From NCBI RefSeq assembly GCF_013394655.1, contig NZ_CP053351.1:2014501-2078500 (forward strand): a stretch of 64,000 nt of DNA. Direction: 5' to 3'. The DNA comes from Winogradskyella schleiferi. GTDB taxonomy: Bacteria; Bacteroidota; Bacteroidia; Flavobacteriales; Flavobacteriaceae. The position numbers were made by a program, and so were the translations under genes. Positions within the stretch are counted from its first letter, which is position 1. Each line of letters opens with the position of its first letter. Of this stretch, positions 24,901 to 34,200 are shown piece by piece. Under the pieces are notes generated by a model. It searched no databases. It was given only the letters and a program-made list of their open reading frames with translations, and was not told the origin of the DNA.

Positions 24901-27156
24901 ATTGCATCGCCTTTAGAAGCCATGACACTCAACGTTTCGGAAACTTCCAATGTGACCTGTAATGACAACGAAGGTACAATTACTGCTGTCGCTACAGGTG
25001 GTTGGGGTGATTACGAATATGAATTAACAGGAGCTGCAACCGCTGCATACTCATCTAACGGTTCATTTACAGCATTATCTGCTGGAACTTATACCGTTAA
25101 TGTTAGAGATGCTGGAGGTTGTATTGTTTCTGAAACCATTGTATTAGAAACTCCAACGCCAATAACAGCGACATTTACGCCGAGCACAACGGTTTTATCT
25201 TGTTTTGGAGATCAAGATGCCAGTATAACAATTTCGAATGTTACTGGTGGTCAAGGCACAAACTACACCTACACGTTGAATACAGTTTTACCAACACCAA
25301 GTGTTTCTGGTCCACAAACCTCTAATGTATTTGAAAACTTAGGACCTGGAACTTATTTCGTAAGAATTACTGATGGCTACGATTGTGAATTTTCATCTGT
25401 AAACATCGTAATTACCGAACCGGAACCTATCGAAGCTAGTTTAGTAAGAACAACAACTCAAACCTGTTTAACAGAATCTACGTTAACACTTAGTGCTACT
25501 GGTGGAACAGGCCTATATTCATACAGTGCAAATGCTTCTTTTGCACCAATCTTAGGAACGTTTACTACTTCCACTACATTCCCTGTGTCAGATGGGACGT
25601 ACTCCTATTATGTTCAAGATGCTAATGGTTGTGTAACTAATGTTTCTAATGAAATTTCGGTTGACCCTTTACTAACATTAGAAGTGGCTTTAGAATCTAT
25701 AAATCCGACCATTAACTGTGCTGGAGACAATAACGGCTCAATTTTAGCAACAGCAATTGGTGGATTAGGAAACTACACCTACACACTTCAAGATAATTTA
25801 GGAAACCCGGTTACTGCGACTCAAGATAGTCCTGGGTATTTCACGGAACTATTTGCTGGTGACTATGTGGTGTATGTAGAAAGTGGCGATTGTGATGCGA
25901 CTTCTGCTCCAATTAGCATTACAGAACCAGATGCTCCAATTGATGCGACTATTGTAGTCAACAATGTAAGTTGTGCCGGAAATAATAATGGATCTGTTGA
26001 AATTACGGCAACTGGAGGAACAGGTGTCATTAAATATGCTATTTCCCCACAACTCAACCAATTTTTTGAAACTAATACGTTTGAAAATTTAGAGCCTGGC
26101 AATTATGAAATCATTGTACAAGATGAATTGGGCTGTTTCTTAACATTCAATTTCGATATTTCTGAACCAAACCCTGTGATATTAAGTATCGTGGCCGATT
26201 CATTTTTCCCAGAAGTTTGTACAGGAAATGCAGATGGAGAATTTAGTATTGAAATTTCTGGTGGCACATTGCCTTATAGTGTAAGCCTCGATGATTATGA
26301 CGGTCCTTATACAACAGGAAATGCGACACAAAGTGAATTCGACTTTACTGGTTTAGTTGGTGGAGACCATATTGTATTTGTTAGGGATGCAGAAGGCTGT
26401 GAATCGGAATGGAACATTACATTCCCAGAATCCGTGAGTATTCTACCAGAAATCATTATCGAGAATATTTGTGAAAACAATACGCAAGGAAATGCAGTAA
26501 CCGTTACGGTCGATGCGTCTATCGATGATCTAACGCAACTTGATTATTCACTGAATGGTGGAACGTATCAGGAAAGTAACATTTTCTACAATATACCTGT
26601 TGGGACGGATCATTATATAGAAGTAAGACATACCAATGGCTGTATTCAATCGACAGAATTCTTTGATATTGAAGCTTCCGACGCTGTAACTTTAACCTTA
26701 ACCGAAGGAGAACTAAATGAATTTATTGCCAATGCCTCTGGTGGTGACGGTAATTATCAATTTACAATGAACGGCGAAGATTATGGTGATGAGAACTCAT
26801 ATATCATTACCGAATCTGGAATGTACGAGGTTACTGTAACTGATAGTAGTGGTTGTTTTGCAACGGCTCAAATAGAATTGGAATTTGAAGACATCTGTAT
26901 CCCAAATTGGTTCACGCCAAATGGAGATGGACAGTATGACACGTGGGCACCTGGTTGTACCGAAAACTATCCTGATCTAACCTTCGATATTTTTGATCGT
27001 TACGGAAGAAAAGTTGCGACTTACCATGTTGGTGAGGTTTGGGATGGAAAATATAACGGAAAGGAATTACCAATGGGAGATTATTGGTTTGTTGTTCAAA
27101 CGAATGATGCTTCACATGACAAAGATTTTGTTGGACATTTTACACTTTATAGATAA
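18943..27156 (+). CDS. Giant SprB-like adhesin with SprB repeats and T9SS type B sorting domain
   Basis: This 2737-residue secreted protein begins with a signal peptide (ILALFLIIGQQMFA, cleaved near 25). Residues about 27-360 form a domain with DGDGSTFNSSSASLEV and YAGLYWSA, like DUF3344-type surface proteins. A DUF11-like domain follows (about 362-520: LTKIVEDDMGNDIGGQL, VIGFQNTGNDDATNFTI). From about 720 to 2620 I count roughly 22 SprB-type repeats with the pattern C..DG.I.V..G...Y.YSI, a GTYTI strand and D..GC at the end. The last 85 residues are the type B sorting domain (IPNWFTPNGDGQYDTW, DIFDRYGRKVATY, GDYWFVVQT). SprB-type adhesins move along the cell surface in gliding. The sprF-like gene 28 bases downstream is the standard partner arrangement. 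The repeats are diverged, not recent copies. Confidence 0.92.
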   Translation: MKKPTFSRIAILALFLIIGQQMFAQNLVPFSPRYDQAIKGDILLIGNSNVGLHVSDPYNGNATNDGVNAAVYVDIDGDGSTFNSSSASLEVPSDNDCYVIVYAGLYWSAVVDGDEPISDVKFKVPGEEYVDITGTEIYYQNASNNNQSNTYAYYHDVTDMLTALPDPEGSYSVANISTLVGPKPNSEGLSAGWSLFVVYEDPTLPSKYITSFDGFTKITSVINETFPVSGFNTIPTGPVRAKFAFSTIEGDRGYSGDYLRLNGSTISVTNNAGTTIRPGNNFFNSSVSDINPVTNTSELFTNRTPSSSNTLGFDAGIINIPNPGNSLIANNATSADISLGSNLDIYYYYFSAFAIEIIAPNIVLTKIVEDDMGNDIGGQLVGLGSSLNYVIGFQNTGNDDATNFTIRDILPINIIYNHPTDLVLPTGVSVVSYDPTTRELVLSIDDSLVEENDPVYEIRIEVQVVDDCGQLEDACSNIINNQAYATYQGTLNPNFTITDDPSLSSNTGCLISPQATNFLADLDCTFEYSEILCGESLELTAANGYDSYAWSTSPTGTPVIGTSQTITVTETGTYYSYNTAIAPCQSIVQQFNVQLFGANTTNPVIPYADEVVICPNDGKELPNIFLCGADDTRLIQTNISDATSVIWEVLDETSCDAVSDPDCANEDDSCIWNTIPSEAGFLVDTAGQYRITINYPGGCFNQFYFNVYENVLNPTVNATDIICDTDGSIIVNNVPSNYEFSIDGTNFQDSNVFSISTAGTYTIYVRQVGVSTNPCVFTVPDVQIRDREFTGTTTITQPLCHGDKGSIHLSANDVDPQYTFSISQGATTVNSVGPIVDNNYTFQNLNPGTYKATIESENGCTFTEDITIVEPDLLTATVALTNPLNCTDGEITVYPVGGTPPYYYFVNGATDFQSVPEIVVTSAGVYNILVTDSNNCSTDVSISVEAISQPDFSVNTTDILCADADNSGALTINVTNANGNSLAYSIDGGATFVNSNAFTGLSVGNYDIVVQYTSGSDVCETSPQTIAINSATVITGTADLTAPFTCISDGTITVTGVTGGNAPYEYSIDGINFQTSNIFDDLTQGTYTIIVKDDSGCSSAMNQITVEALDPPTDLMFDNSPVTCPSNAATVSIIGTTGGTGILEYQITAPASAVTSYQTSTDFSGLEPGTYTFQVKDENDCVYSESYTIDPIPTPTLTVVLTEDLDCTATPDALITGAITGPGPYTYSVSINGGTYSSLGATGTPFTYSTGTAGTYQFQITDANGCTAESSELTVNPLSLPAISLVTQTQPILCNGDTNGAIDVTIDTSVGTPPFVINVNNDTTGTDFGTQTTSLPAGTYTITVTDSKMCTANETVTIDQPDAIAIDYDAIDITCGAGGISQGSVIVNSVTGGTAPYNYFVTGTNGYSNSELNNTGSTSVSFDVVDFGLYQINVVDANGCSILVQDVLVASPPTDLDIDVTATVDCALGGTVEVSIGSSLASAGPFFFAIYEGPTTVYPVGTWIAEDSTGSQSATFTGLTPGVLYTFIVYDQSTNCSYYEPSTVPIPTNSTLTATAVSANNITCTGSADGNVSFTVNSVYGSAVNLSYEIFDALSLTSTGVSGTGSVPANGSIDVTDLGPLPFGNYFVSISETSGPNAGCGVVTVPFNITESAFLLELAVSIDNNANCDPNSGVISAVASNGTPPYQYQITTSATAPLPSDTAWNASSTFNLDAGSYYVHVIDAYNCIVTSPVQVVDMDATPVISTSFNNQCTVGEGEYEIDVNLDTAGIPPYSVSINGGAFQTQTFPFTLSNLYSGTHTVEIQDVNGCGNTVSVDIVAPIAITPEVTAQPSCNNDDGEITVTSSGGSGSYTYSILPNSASISISGNVFSGVPSGSYTITITDSVTACTEEVSIAVSEAILPTFTLTPNEITCFGDNSGSFDLDIANYSGAYTYEVFDDLGASVTGVVNANTSTNPEIVTGMEAGTFSVAITETDIPFCSATSNVIIASPLEAMTLNVSETSNVTCNDNEGTITAVATGGWGDYEYELTGAATAAYSSNGSFTALSAGTYTVNVRDAGGCIVSETIVLETPTPITATFTPSTTVLSCFGDQDASITISNVTGGQGTNYTYTLNTVLPTPSVSGPQTSNVFENLGPGTYFVRITDGYDCEFSSVNIVITEPEPIEASLVRTTTQTCLTESTLTLSATGGTGLYSYSANASFAPILGTFTTSTTFPVSDGTYSYYVQDANGCVTNVSNEISVDPLLTLEVALESINPTINCAGDNNGSILATAIGGLGNYTYTLQDNLGNPVTATQDSPGYFTELFAGDYVVYVESGDCDATSAPISITEPDAPIDATIVVNNVSCAGNNNGSVEITATGGTGVIKYAISPQLNQFFETNTFENLEPGNYEIIVQDELGCFLTFNFDISEPNPVILSIVADSFFPEVCTGNADGEFSIEISGGTLPYSVSLDDYDGPYTTGNATQSEFDFTGLVGGDHIVFVRDAEGCESEWNITFPESVSILPEIIIENICENNTQGNAVTVTVDASIDDLTQLDYSLNGGTYQESNIFYNIPVGTDHYIEVRHTNGCIQSTEFFDIEASDAVTLTLTEGELNEFIANASGGDGNYQFTMNGEDYGDENSYIITESGMYEVTVTDSSGCFATAQIELEFEDICIPNWFTPNGDGQYDTWAPGCTENYPDLTFDIFDRYGRKVATYHVGEVWDGKYNGKELPMGDYWFVVQTNDASHDKDFVGHFTLYR

Positions 27157-27184
27157 TAGCAAAGCACAATAAAAAGATAACATT

Positions 27185-28168
27185 ATGAAAAAACTCACAC
27201 TATATATTCTTTTTTTGGTCTTTGCAAATGGCTATGGACAAGAATTGAACCTACCTGTATTTACGCAATATTTAGCGGATAACGATTTTGTTATTTCGCC
27301 AACGTATGCAGGTATTGGAGATAATTTAAAAATAAGGGTTAACGGATTAACACAATGGGTTGGTATTAAAAACGCACCTGACAATCAATCCTTTTATGGC
27401 GATTTTAGGTTAGGAAACCGTTCTGGAGTTGGTATTTCGGCTTATAATGATAGAAATGGAAATACACACCAAAAGGGCGTTAAGATTTCTTTCGCGCACC
27501 ATTTGACCTTAGACTATAAGTCTAAACAGTACCTATCCTTTGGATTATCTTATAACAATAATAATTTCAGAGTGGCCATTGAAGATTTTAATACCACTTA
27601 CGACATACCAATATTAGATCCTGCAATAACGGATGACAGAGGTGTTTCCAATAATAATTTTGACGCAGGATTCTTATACCGATGGAAATCATTTTATTTG
27701 AGTTTGAATGCTAATAATCTTATGAAAAAGGACCTTAATGATTATGAAGGCGCAGAACCAATTGAGCTTTTAAATTATCAATTGTATTCAGGATTCGTCA
27801 TAAAAAGTAAGCAAAACAAAGATGTGGAATTCGAACCATCTGTGTTTTTTCAAATGTTTGATAGTGACAAACGTTCTAGTACAGATGTTAATTTTAAATA
27901 CCGAAAGTTTAACCGAAAAGGCGATTATTATTTTGTTGGTGCTTCATATCGTTTTCTTAATGACCAGTTTTTTAAACCCTTAAATGTTGGGCCGATGGGC
28001 GGAATCACATTCAATAAGTTCTTTTTTGCTTATTCTTATCAGCTAACCATAAATGATTTATCTGGTTACAATTCCGGTACACACATGGTCACTATTGGCC
28101 TAGATTTCTTACAAGGTATAAGTAATTGTGCTTGTACTAGAGGAACTAGTCAGAGCTATTATCGATAA
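27185..28168 (+). CDS. PorP/SprF-family outer-membrane protein, SprF-type adhesin partner
   Basis: This 327-residue protein has a signal peptide (LTLYILFLVFANGYG, cleaved before QELNL) and the SprF start LPVFTQYLADNDFVISPTYAGIGD. Barrel strands follow (GVGISAYNDRNGNTHQKGVKISFAHHLTL, LSFGLSYNNNNFRV, FDAGFLYRW, NSGTHMVTIGLDFL). In Flavobacterium johnsoniae SprF is needed to bring SprB to the surface; this gene, placed directly after the SprB-like gene, should do the same for that adhesin. The length is typical. It is the last gene of the cluster; a 341-base gene-free stretch follows. Confidence 0.92.
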   Translation: MKKLTLYILFLVFANGYGQELNLPVFTQYLADNDFVISPTYAGIGDNLKIRVNGLTQWVGIKNAPDNQSFYGDFRLGNRSGVGISAYNDRNGNTHQKGVKISFAHHLTLDYKSKQYLSFGLSYNNNNFRVAIEDFNTTYDIPILDPAITDDRGVSNNNFDAGFLYRWKSFYLSLNANNLMKKDLNDYEGAEPIELLNYQLYSGFVIKSKQNKDVEFEPSVFFQMFDSDKRSSTDVNFKYRKFNRKGDYYFVGASYRFLNDQFFKPLNVGPMGGITFNKFFFAYSYQLTINDLSGYNSGTHMVTIGLDFLQGISNCACTRGTSQSYYR

Positions 28169-28509
28169 GTGCTTTTTTTAAATTAATAAACTTCTGAATA
28201 CTGAAATAGAACACTACTTTTAGCGGTAGAAACATTAGTTTATATTTCTCCTATACTGTGATTCATGTTGGTTTCATATTATATAGCTTGTTTAAGGTAT
28301 TGTTTATTGCTTTACGTACTTCTGTTATATTCACTATATAAACTATTTGGAAATCTTCCATACTAAAATCTTCTCACTTAGATATTTATAATGTTAAGGA
28401 TTCCTTTCTATTTGCCGTGTATTTATACTAAACCAGCAAACATTATAATCATATCAGCTAATTAAATTCTTCATCAATGTTTAGTTTTAAAAAACTAAAA
28501 AATTGAACT
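28169..28509. other. Gene-free stretch after the surface cluster
   Basis: It is AT-rich with no frame of coding character. No convincing hairpin plus T-run was found after the SprF gene. An A/T-only inverted repeat (TTTAGTTTT with AAAACTAAA) lies just before the 28510 start. Confidence 0.55.
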
Positions 28510-28800
28510 ATGGAGAAAAATGAAAATAAAAATAAGGCCTATAACGCCGATGTTACAAAAGAAGATTTAGAAAAATTGGGAGAACGCAACGTTGACCAAC
28601 GCAAAGATCACAAAGGTGACGATGTACAATTAGAGAACAGGGAACGCCCAGTAGACTTTACTGGTAAAAATCTAGATGTTCCTGGTAGAACAATTCCAAG
28701 TAAGCGTACCACGAAAATAAAAGATGAAGAAAATCAACTATATAGTCAAGGTAGTGGCCATAATGATCACTTGGAAGATGCAGAAAATCACGAAAAATAA
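28510..28800 (+). CDS. Small hydrophilic conserved-looking protein of unknown function
   Basis: The 96-residue product is rich in Asp, Glu, Lys, Asn and Gln, with no hydrophobic core, signal peptide or cysteine, and is likely unfolded on its own. Segments TKEDLEKLGERNVDQRKDHKGDD and RPVDFTGKNLDVPGRTIPSKR are typical of small stress-related hydrophilic proteins found in flavobacteria; I know no function. It lies 12 bases before the hydrolase reading frame (28813) and could be transcribed with it. Confidence 0.7.
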   Translation: MEKNENKNKAYNADVTKEDLEKLGERNVDQRKDHKGDDVQLENRERPVDFTGKNLDVPGRTIPSKRTTKIKDEENQLYSQGSGHNDHLEDAENHEK

Positions 28801-28812
28801 TATAAACAACTT

Positions 28813-29643
28813 ATGCCATTTTTAACAAACAAGACAGAAACGTAAAATATTGATTTATTTTTTGAAGATTACGGACACGGACAACCTGTGATATTAATTC
28901 ATGGTTGGCCATTAAGTCATAAATCTTGGGAACATCAAATTTGGGCTATTGTTGAAGCTGGTTATCGATGTATTGCTTATGATCGCCGTGGTTTTGGTAA
29001 TTCCTCAGCACCATTCAGGGACTACGACTACTCTACTTTGGCTTCAGATTTAAACGCTATAATTCAGCAATTGGAATTAGAAAATGTCATTCTTGTTGGA
29101 TTTTCAATGGGAGGTGGAGAAGTTGTTCGTTATTGTACAGATTTTGGTACCCATAATATTACCAAGGCAGCACTTATAAGTTCCATTATTCCTGTAGTGG
29201 CTAAAAAAGATGATAACCCTAATGGTGTCCCTCAAAAAGATTTAGAAGATATATTAAACGCTCTTCAATCCGATCGTGTTGGCTTTCTTAAAGGATTTCA
29301 TAAAAACTTCTATAACTTTAAAGACGATGATAAAACAGTAAGTGAAGCGCAATTACATTTCGATTGGAGCATTGCTTCCCATGCATCGCCAATTGCTACA
29401 ATACAATGCGCCAAGGCTTGGGCAGAGACTGATTTTAGACCAGAACTTAAAAATGTAGATGTACCTACTCTAATTGTTCATGGTGATGCTGACAATATTG
29501 TACCTAAGGCAACAGCAGGAGATCAAGCTGCCAAAGAAATTGCCAATAACACATATGAAGTGATAAAAAATGGTCCACATGGATTGAATATTATACAACA
29601 CAATCAATTAAATAAAATTTTATTAGATTTTTTAAAATCGTAA
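28813..29643 (+). pseudogene. Alpha/beta hydrolase (non-heme haloperoxidase type) with an in-frame stop at codon 11
   Basis: From ATG 28813 the frame reads MPFLTNKTET, then TAA (28843-28845), then NIDLFFEDYGHGQPVILIHGWPL without any frame change to 29643. The restored length, about 275 residues, and the MPFL start are those of the chloroperoxidase-like family. Past the stop the catalytic set is complete: oxyanion HGWP, nucleophile GFSMGG, Asp in HGDADNIVP and His in NGPHGLN. The only nearby restart codon, GTG 28888, would remove the first beta-strand (251 residues remain). It is therefore a recent pseudogene, a weakly expressed shorter form, or a sequencing error. A strong terminator follows. 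Confidence 0.8.
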
Positions 29644-29662
29644 TTATTTCGATTACGTAAAT

Positions 29663-29690
29663 AAAAGTGATGGTCAACCATCACTTTTTT
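29663..29690 (+). terminator. Strong (bidirectional) terminator after the hydrolase gene
   Basis: A 12-bp perfect stem (AAAAGTGATGGT with ACCATCACTTTT, two-base centre) runs into further T, 20 bases after the hydrolase stop. Confidence 0.88.
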
Positions 29691-30326
29691 GTTTTAATAC
29701 TGATTCTTATAAGAGATATCATCCATAAAACTTAATGATGAAGATCGTTAATAAAATATTAGGTTTTCTAAGTTTCATTTAAACATCACGATGGTTATTA
29801 AATTGAAAATATAATAAAGCGTCATACGTTGCATCAGTCTCTAGCTTGAATAAATTTTCTCTTACAAATTTATCTTAATAAAACACCAGACTAAATAATC
29901 AAATAGAATTAAGTTTGAATTTACTTAAAGTATCACAATAATTAATAAATTTTAAAAACCTATATATTAACATTTTATGATAAGCAAAAATTATTTTTAT
30001 TGAATTTTAGAGACCTAAATTCCTGATACTAGATTTGCAAATCTGACCCATTTTTGATAATGGCGTGATGAGTTCAACGTTGTAAAACGTATGTCGTAAA
30101 ATATCCGTTCTTTTTTTAAAATTTTATGTAACAAGTTTTAAATTTCTGACTCTAAAAAAGTCAAATAAAAGACCACTTTGAAATCTGTATTTAGTCTAGA
30201 TCCTCATGATTCATAGGCTTTTAAACGTATAAATTATGTTAAATTTTTCAATTCAAAGGATTTTTATTCAATTAGTCGATTATAAAATTTCTTTGGTAAG
30301 AAAATGAGTAGTTTTAAGTGCTCTAA
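29691..30326. other. Long AT-rich gene-free stretch
   Basis: Some 640 bases with no gene on either strand. The only distinct element is the perfect palindrome at 30031-30044, about 280 bases before the next start codon. Confidence 0.6.
30031..30044. promoter_or_regulatory. Perfect 14-bp palindrome, possible operator
   Basis: AGATTTGCAAATCT is its own reverse complement. With the T before it, it also contains TAGATTTG, a -7-type box, but no -33 element is present at the right distance. It could be a regulator site overlapping a promoter. Confidence 0.35.
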
Positions 30327-31202
30327 ATGAATAAACCTAAAATAATATCGCTTGTAAAATTATGTGCATTTACCGTATTTATCGGTAGAGCCTACCAGTT
30401 GTATTTTTTTGGTGGTCCATACAGAGCAATACTTTGGGATGAAAGTTTACTCACTCCCATTGTAGAAGGTGTTTTTAACTATACTTGGTTTGAATACGCT
30501 ACAAGTTCAACAGTAAATAGCTGGATTGAAGGGTGGACAAAACTGAATAGTATCATTTTTTTAATTGCTGCAATTTTTTGTTTGTTTTGGAATCAAATTA
30601 AGTGGATACGATTAAAACGATTTTTTGTTGGATTAGGGTTATGGTTATTATTTCTGTTGGCCATTTGTATGGTAAAGGATAGGAATTATGATTTTCTTCA
30701 ACTTTTTGAGATGAGTATTCAATTGACTGCACCTTTTTTGCTATGGAAAAATATTAAAATGAATCCACAAAACAAGAATCTAATTTTTGGTTTAAAGGTA
30801 GCCATTGCACTTACTTTTATTCCACATGGGTTATTAGCTATCGGATTTCCATATAGACCAGGATATTTCATAGATATGACCATTACGATTCTTGGCGTTA
30901 ATGAAACACAAGCAACTCAATTTTTATTTATGGTTGGCTTTTTGGATGTTTTGTTAGCTTTAATGGTATTTGTTCCAAAATTATCCAAATATGCGCTATG
31001 GTATATGATAATTTGGGGATTTGCTACAGCTTTTGCCAGACTTATTTCTGGTTTCAACATTGATTTTATATCAAGTACCATACATGGTTCAACCTATTTA
31101 ACCGTTTACAGATTGGCACATGGTATATTGCCATTAATAGTTCTTTTGCTAGAATTAAAAAGAACTGAACAACCCCAAATAATCGCATTGCATGAAAACT
31201 AA
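30327..31202 (+). CDS. Polytopic inner-membrane protein of unknown function
   Basis: The 291-residue product has about seven hydrophobic segments (near 8-25, 72-90, 96-115, 128-142, 155-173, 198-218, 225-240 and 258-277). Conserved-looking polar spots are FIGRAYQLYFFGGPYR, FIPHGLLAIGFPYRPGYF and WGFATAFARLISGF. The layout resembles DoxX-like membrane proteins, but I cannot place it in a family. Its last 11 bases overlap the start of the giant phosphoesterase gene, so the two are translationally linked. A helper role for that secreted protein, or an electron-transfer role, would be guesswork. Confidence 0.7.
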   Translation: MNKPKIISLVKLCAFTVFIGRAYQLYFFGGPYRAILWDESLLTPIVEGVFNYTWFEYATSSTVNSWIEGWTKLNSIIFLIAAIFCLFWNQIKWIRLKRFFVGLGLWLLFLLAICMVKDRNYDFLQLFEMSIQLTAPFLLWKNIKMNPQNKNLIFGLKVAIALTFIPHGLLAIGFPYRPGYFIDMTITILGVNETQATQFLFMVGFLDVLLALMVFVPKLSKYALWYMIIWGFATAFARLISGFNIDFISSTIHGSTYLTVYRLAHGILPLIVLLLELKRTEQPQIIALHEN

Positions 31203-34200
31203 ACAATTTATTTCGGCTTTATTGTTCTTAAGTGTATTCTTAGGTTATGCAGATACGGACAAGTATCGTATCATGATTGTAGATGATCCCTCTTCGACCA
31301 TAACCATAGGTTGGAATCAAGTGTCTGGCTCCACTCCTATTTTGTATTATGATACTGTGGATCATGGAACCAATCATTTATTATACAATAATTCTAAAAC
31401 CGTAGATAGATCCGTTTCCCATCAAGGGATGGATAATCAATTTGTTCGTTTAAGCGGATTATTACCAAATACTAATTATTATTTTGTTATTAATGATAGC
31501 AACAGCACCAGCCAACGATTTTGGTTTAGAACAGCGCCAGATGATAATAGTCGACTCTCTTTTATTGCTGGTGGTGATTCTAGAAACAATAGAACGCCAC
31601 GAGAAAATGCGAACCTTTTAGTCGCAAAGTTAAAACCGCATGCTGTCTTTTTTGGTGGAGACATGACTGACAACAATACTTCTTCCCAATGGCAAAATTG
31701 GTTTGAGGATTGGCAATCAACCATCGCCAGTGATGGGAGGATGTTTCCAATCATTCCCGCAAGAGGAAATCACGAATCTGATGCTACAACGATTTATAAG
31801 TTATTCGACACACCAAATTCAGATTCTTATTATGCCATAACTTTCGGAAATGACTTAATCAGAGCCTATACGCTTAACTCTGAAATTTCAGTTTTGGGGA
31901 ATCAAAAAACGTGGTTAGAAGGCGATTTATCATCTAATTCAAGTACGACATGGAAAATGGCGCAATATCATAAACCATTGCGACCGCATGCTGCTTGGAA
32001 AGCTGAAAACAACAATCAATATAATGCCTGGGCACAATTATTCTATGATGAAGGCGTGCGTTTGGTAGTAGAATGCGATTCTCACATGACTAAAACCACA
32101 TGGCCAATTATGCCATCTTCCGGACCAGATAATGATGAAGGCTTTGTAACTGAACAAACCAATGGTACGGTTTACACAGGTGAAGGTTGTTGGGGCGCGC
32201 CATTACGGACGAATGATGATGATAAAAGTTGGACTAGGAATTCGGGTTCTTTCAATCAGTTTAAACTTATTTTCGTTGACCCTCTCAAAATCGAGATGAG
32301 AACCATAAATGTTAATAACGCCGTTTCCGTTGGCGAAGTTAGTAATACAGATCCTTTTACTTTACCATCACTATTAGATGTTTTTAATCCTTCAACAGGA
32401 GATGTGGTTACAATTCAAAATTCCGTAGATACGAGTTGTCCAGAAGTTAATACACCTTGTGATGATGGGGATCCTTTAACGGCTTATGATATTGAAGATG
32501 GATCTTGTAACTGTAATGGTTTAGATATAAATATTATAGAGGATTTAACTATTGCCGTAAGTTCTGGTAACGATGATGCAGAAGAAGACGTTGCATCTGG
32601 TTCCATGTATCTAAACAGTTCTGATCTAGAGCTCATTTATGATTCAGAGGAGCAAATTGTTGGTGTTCGATTTAATGAACTTTCATTACCAGACTCAGCT
32701 ACAGTTTTGCGGGCTTATATTCAGTTTACATCAGATAATTTTAATCGTTATCTCGATCCTACGAGTCTATTAGTCCATGGCGAATTAGCGATCAACAGTG
32801 CCACTTTTAGTAATACTACGAATGATATTTCATCCCGGACACCCACAACAAACTCAATACCTTGGACTGATATAAAACGATGGGGATCGAACGATATTGA
32901 AGTGTTTAATGCGAGAACACCGAATTTAAAAGCTATAGTTGATGAAGTCATTGCTCAACCTGGTTGGATTTCTGGCAACCCTATATCTTTTATGTTTTCA
33001 GGGTCTGGCAGACGCACAGCAAGCTCATATGAAGGTGGTAGTCCAGCAAAACTTCAAATCATCTATCTTCATAACTGCCCTATTCTAGATGTTTCACTAG
33101 GTACGCAAGGCAGCTGCGACGAATTAACGGATACGTATTCTCAAGACATTGTAGTGAGTTACGCAAATCCGCCAGCAACAGGAAGTTTAAATGTTAACGG
33201 ACAGCTTTTTTCAATAGGAACTAGTCCTCAAACTGTTACCTTAACAGGTCTTAACGCTGATGGAATTGATGTAGATTTGAATGTGTTTTTTACAGACGAT
33301 GCCACTTGTACTTATAGTGAGGAAGATTTCTTTGAGGCACCAACTAAGTGTAGTTTAGGTAATATTCCAGATAACGTTCCCGATGATAATTCTAATTTAG
33401 CATTACTTCCTGAAGCTACGTTGAGTGGAAGTGTAGATGTCGGTAAAGGTACTCCTTTAGATATTTTATATGATCCCTCAATTAATGATTACCATTTAAC
33501 TACTAGTTACAACGAATATGGTGTTTCACATAATTTAAATATCGGTACACCAGATGTTGATAATGCATATAAATGGCAAGTTAATTGGCCTAATGTAAAA
33601 TATATTAATTATATCACTTTTGGCGGCACATACCCAAATCAGCCTCAACCAAACACCATGTGGCGAATTAGTTACCGATTAGATGGCAATTGGTTTGTAT
33701 TAGATGAAGGCCAAGGCGGTTGGATTGACAGCGGCATTTATGAATGGGGAGGAGCGACCGAAAACCCTATCGAGACAGATGCTTTAAGAGTGCAATTGTA
33801 TAGCGATGGTTATAATGATGTTATTAGTATACATTTAAGAGCCCGTGGTGGTACGTCTAGCGTTGTCAATGATAGTTCAACTACGCCAAAGGCGACATTG
33901 ATACAATATCTATCTCCTGGAAATAACTGTGGTGTTACCATTCCTGTCAACACTACAATATATTGTAACGGATCTTGGATTTATAGCGATGGGCCAGATG
34001 AATTATCTGGTAGCAAAGATATAATTATTGCTAACGGAACCTATATCATTGATGTAGACACCGATATTGAAGTTAACGATTTAGAAATAAATACTGGAGC
34101 AACTATTATTGTCAAAGAAGGTGCAAGCCTAACAGTTAATGGTAATCTGATTAATAATGGTTCTTTAATTTTAGAATCAATATCTACTAAATTTTCAAGT

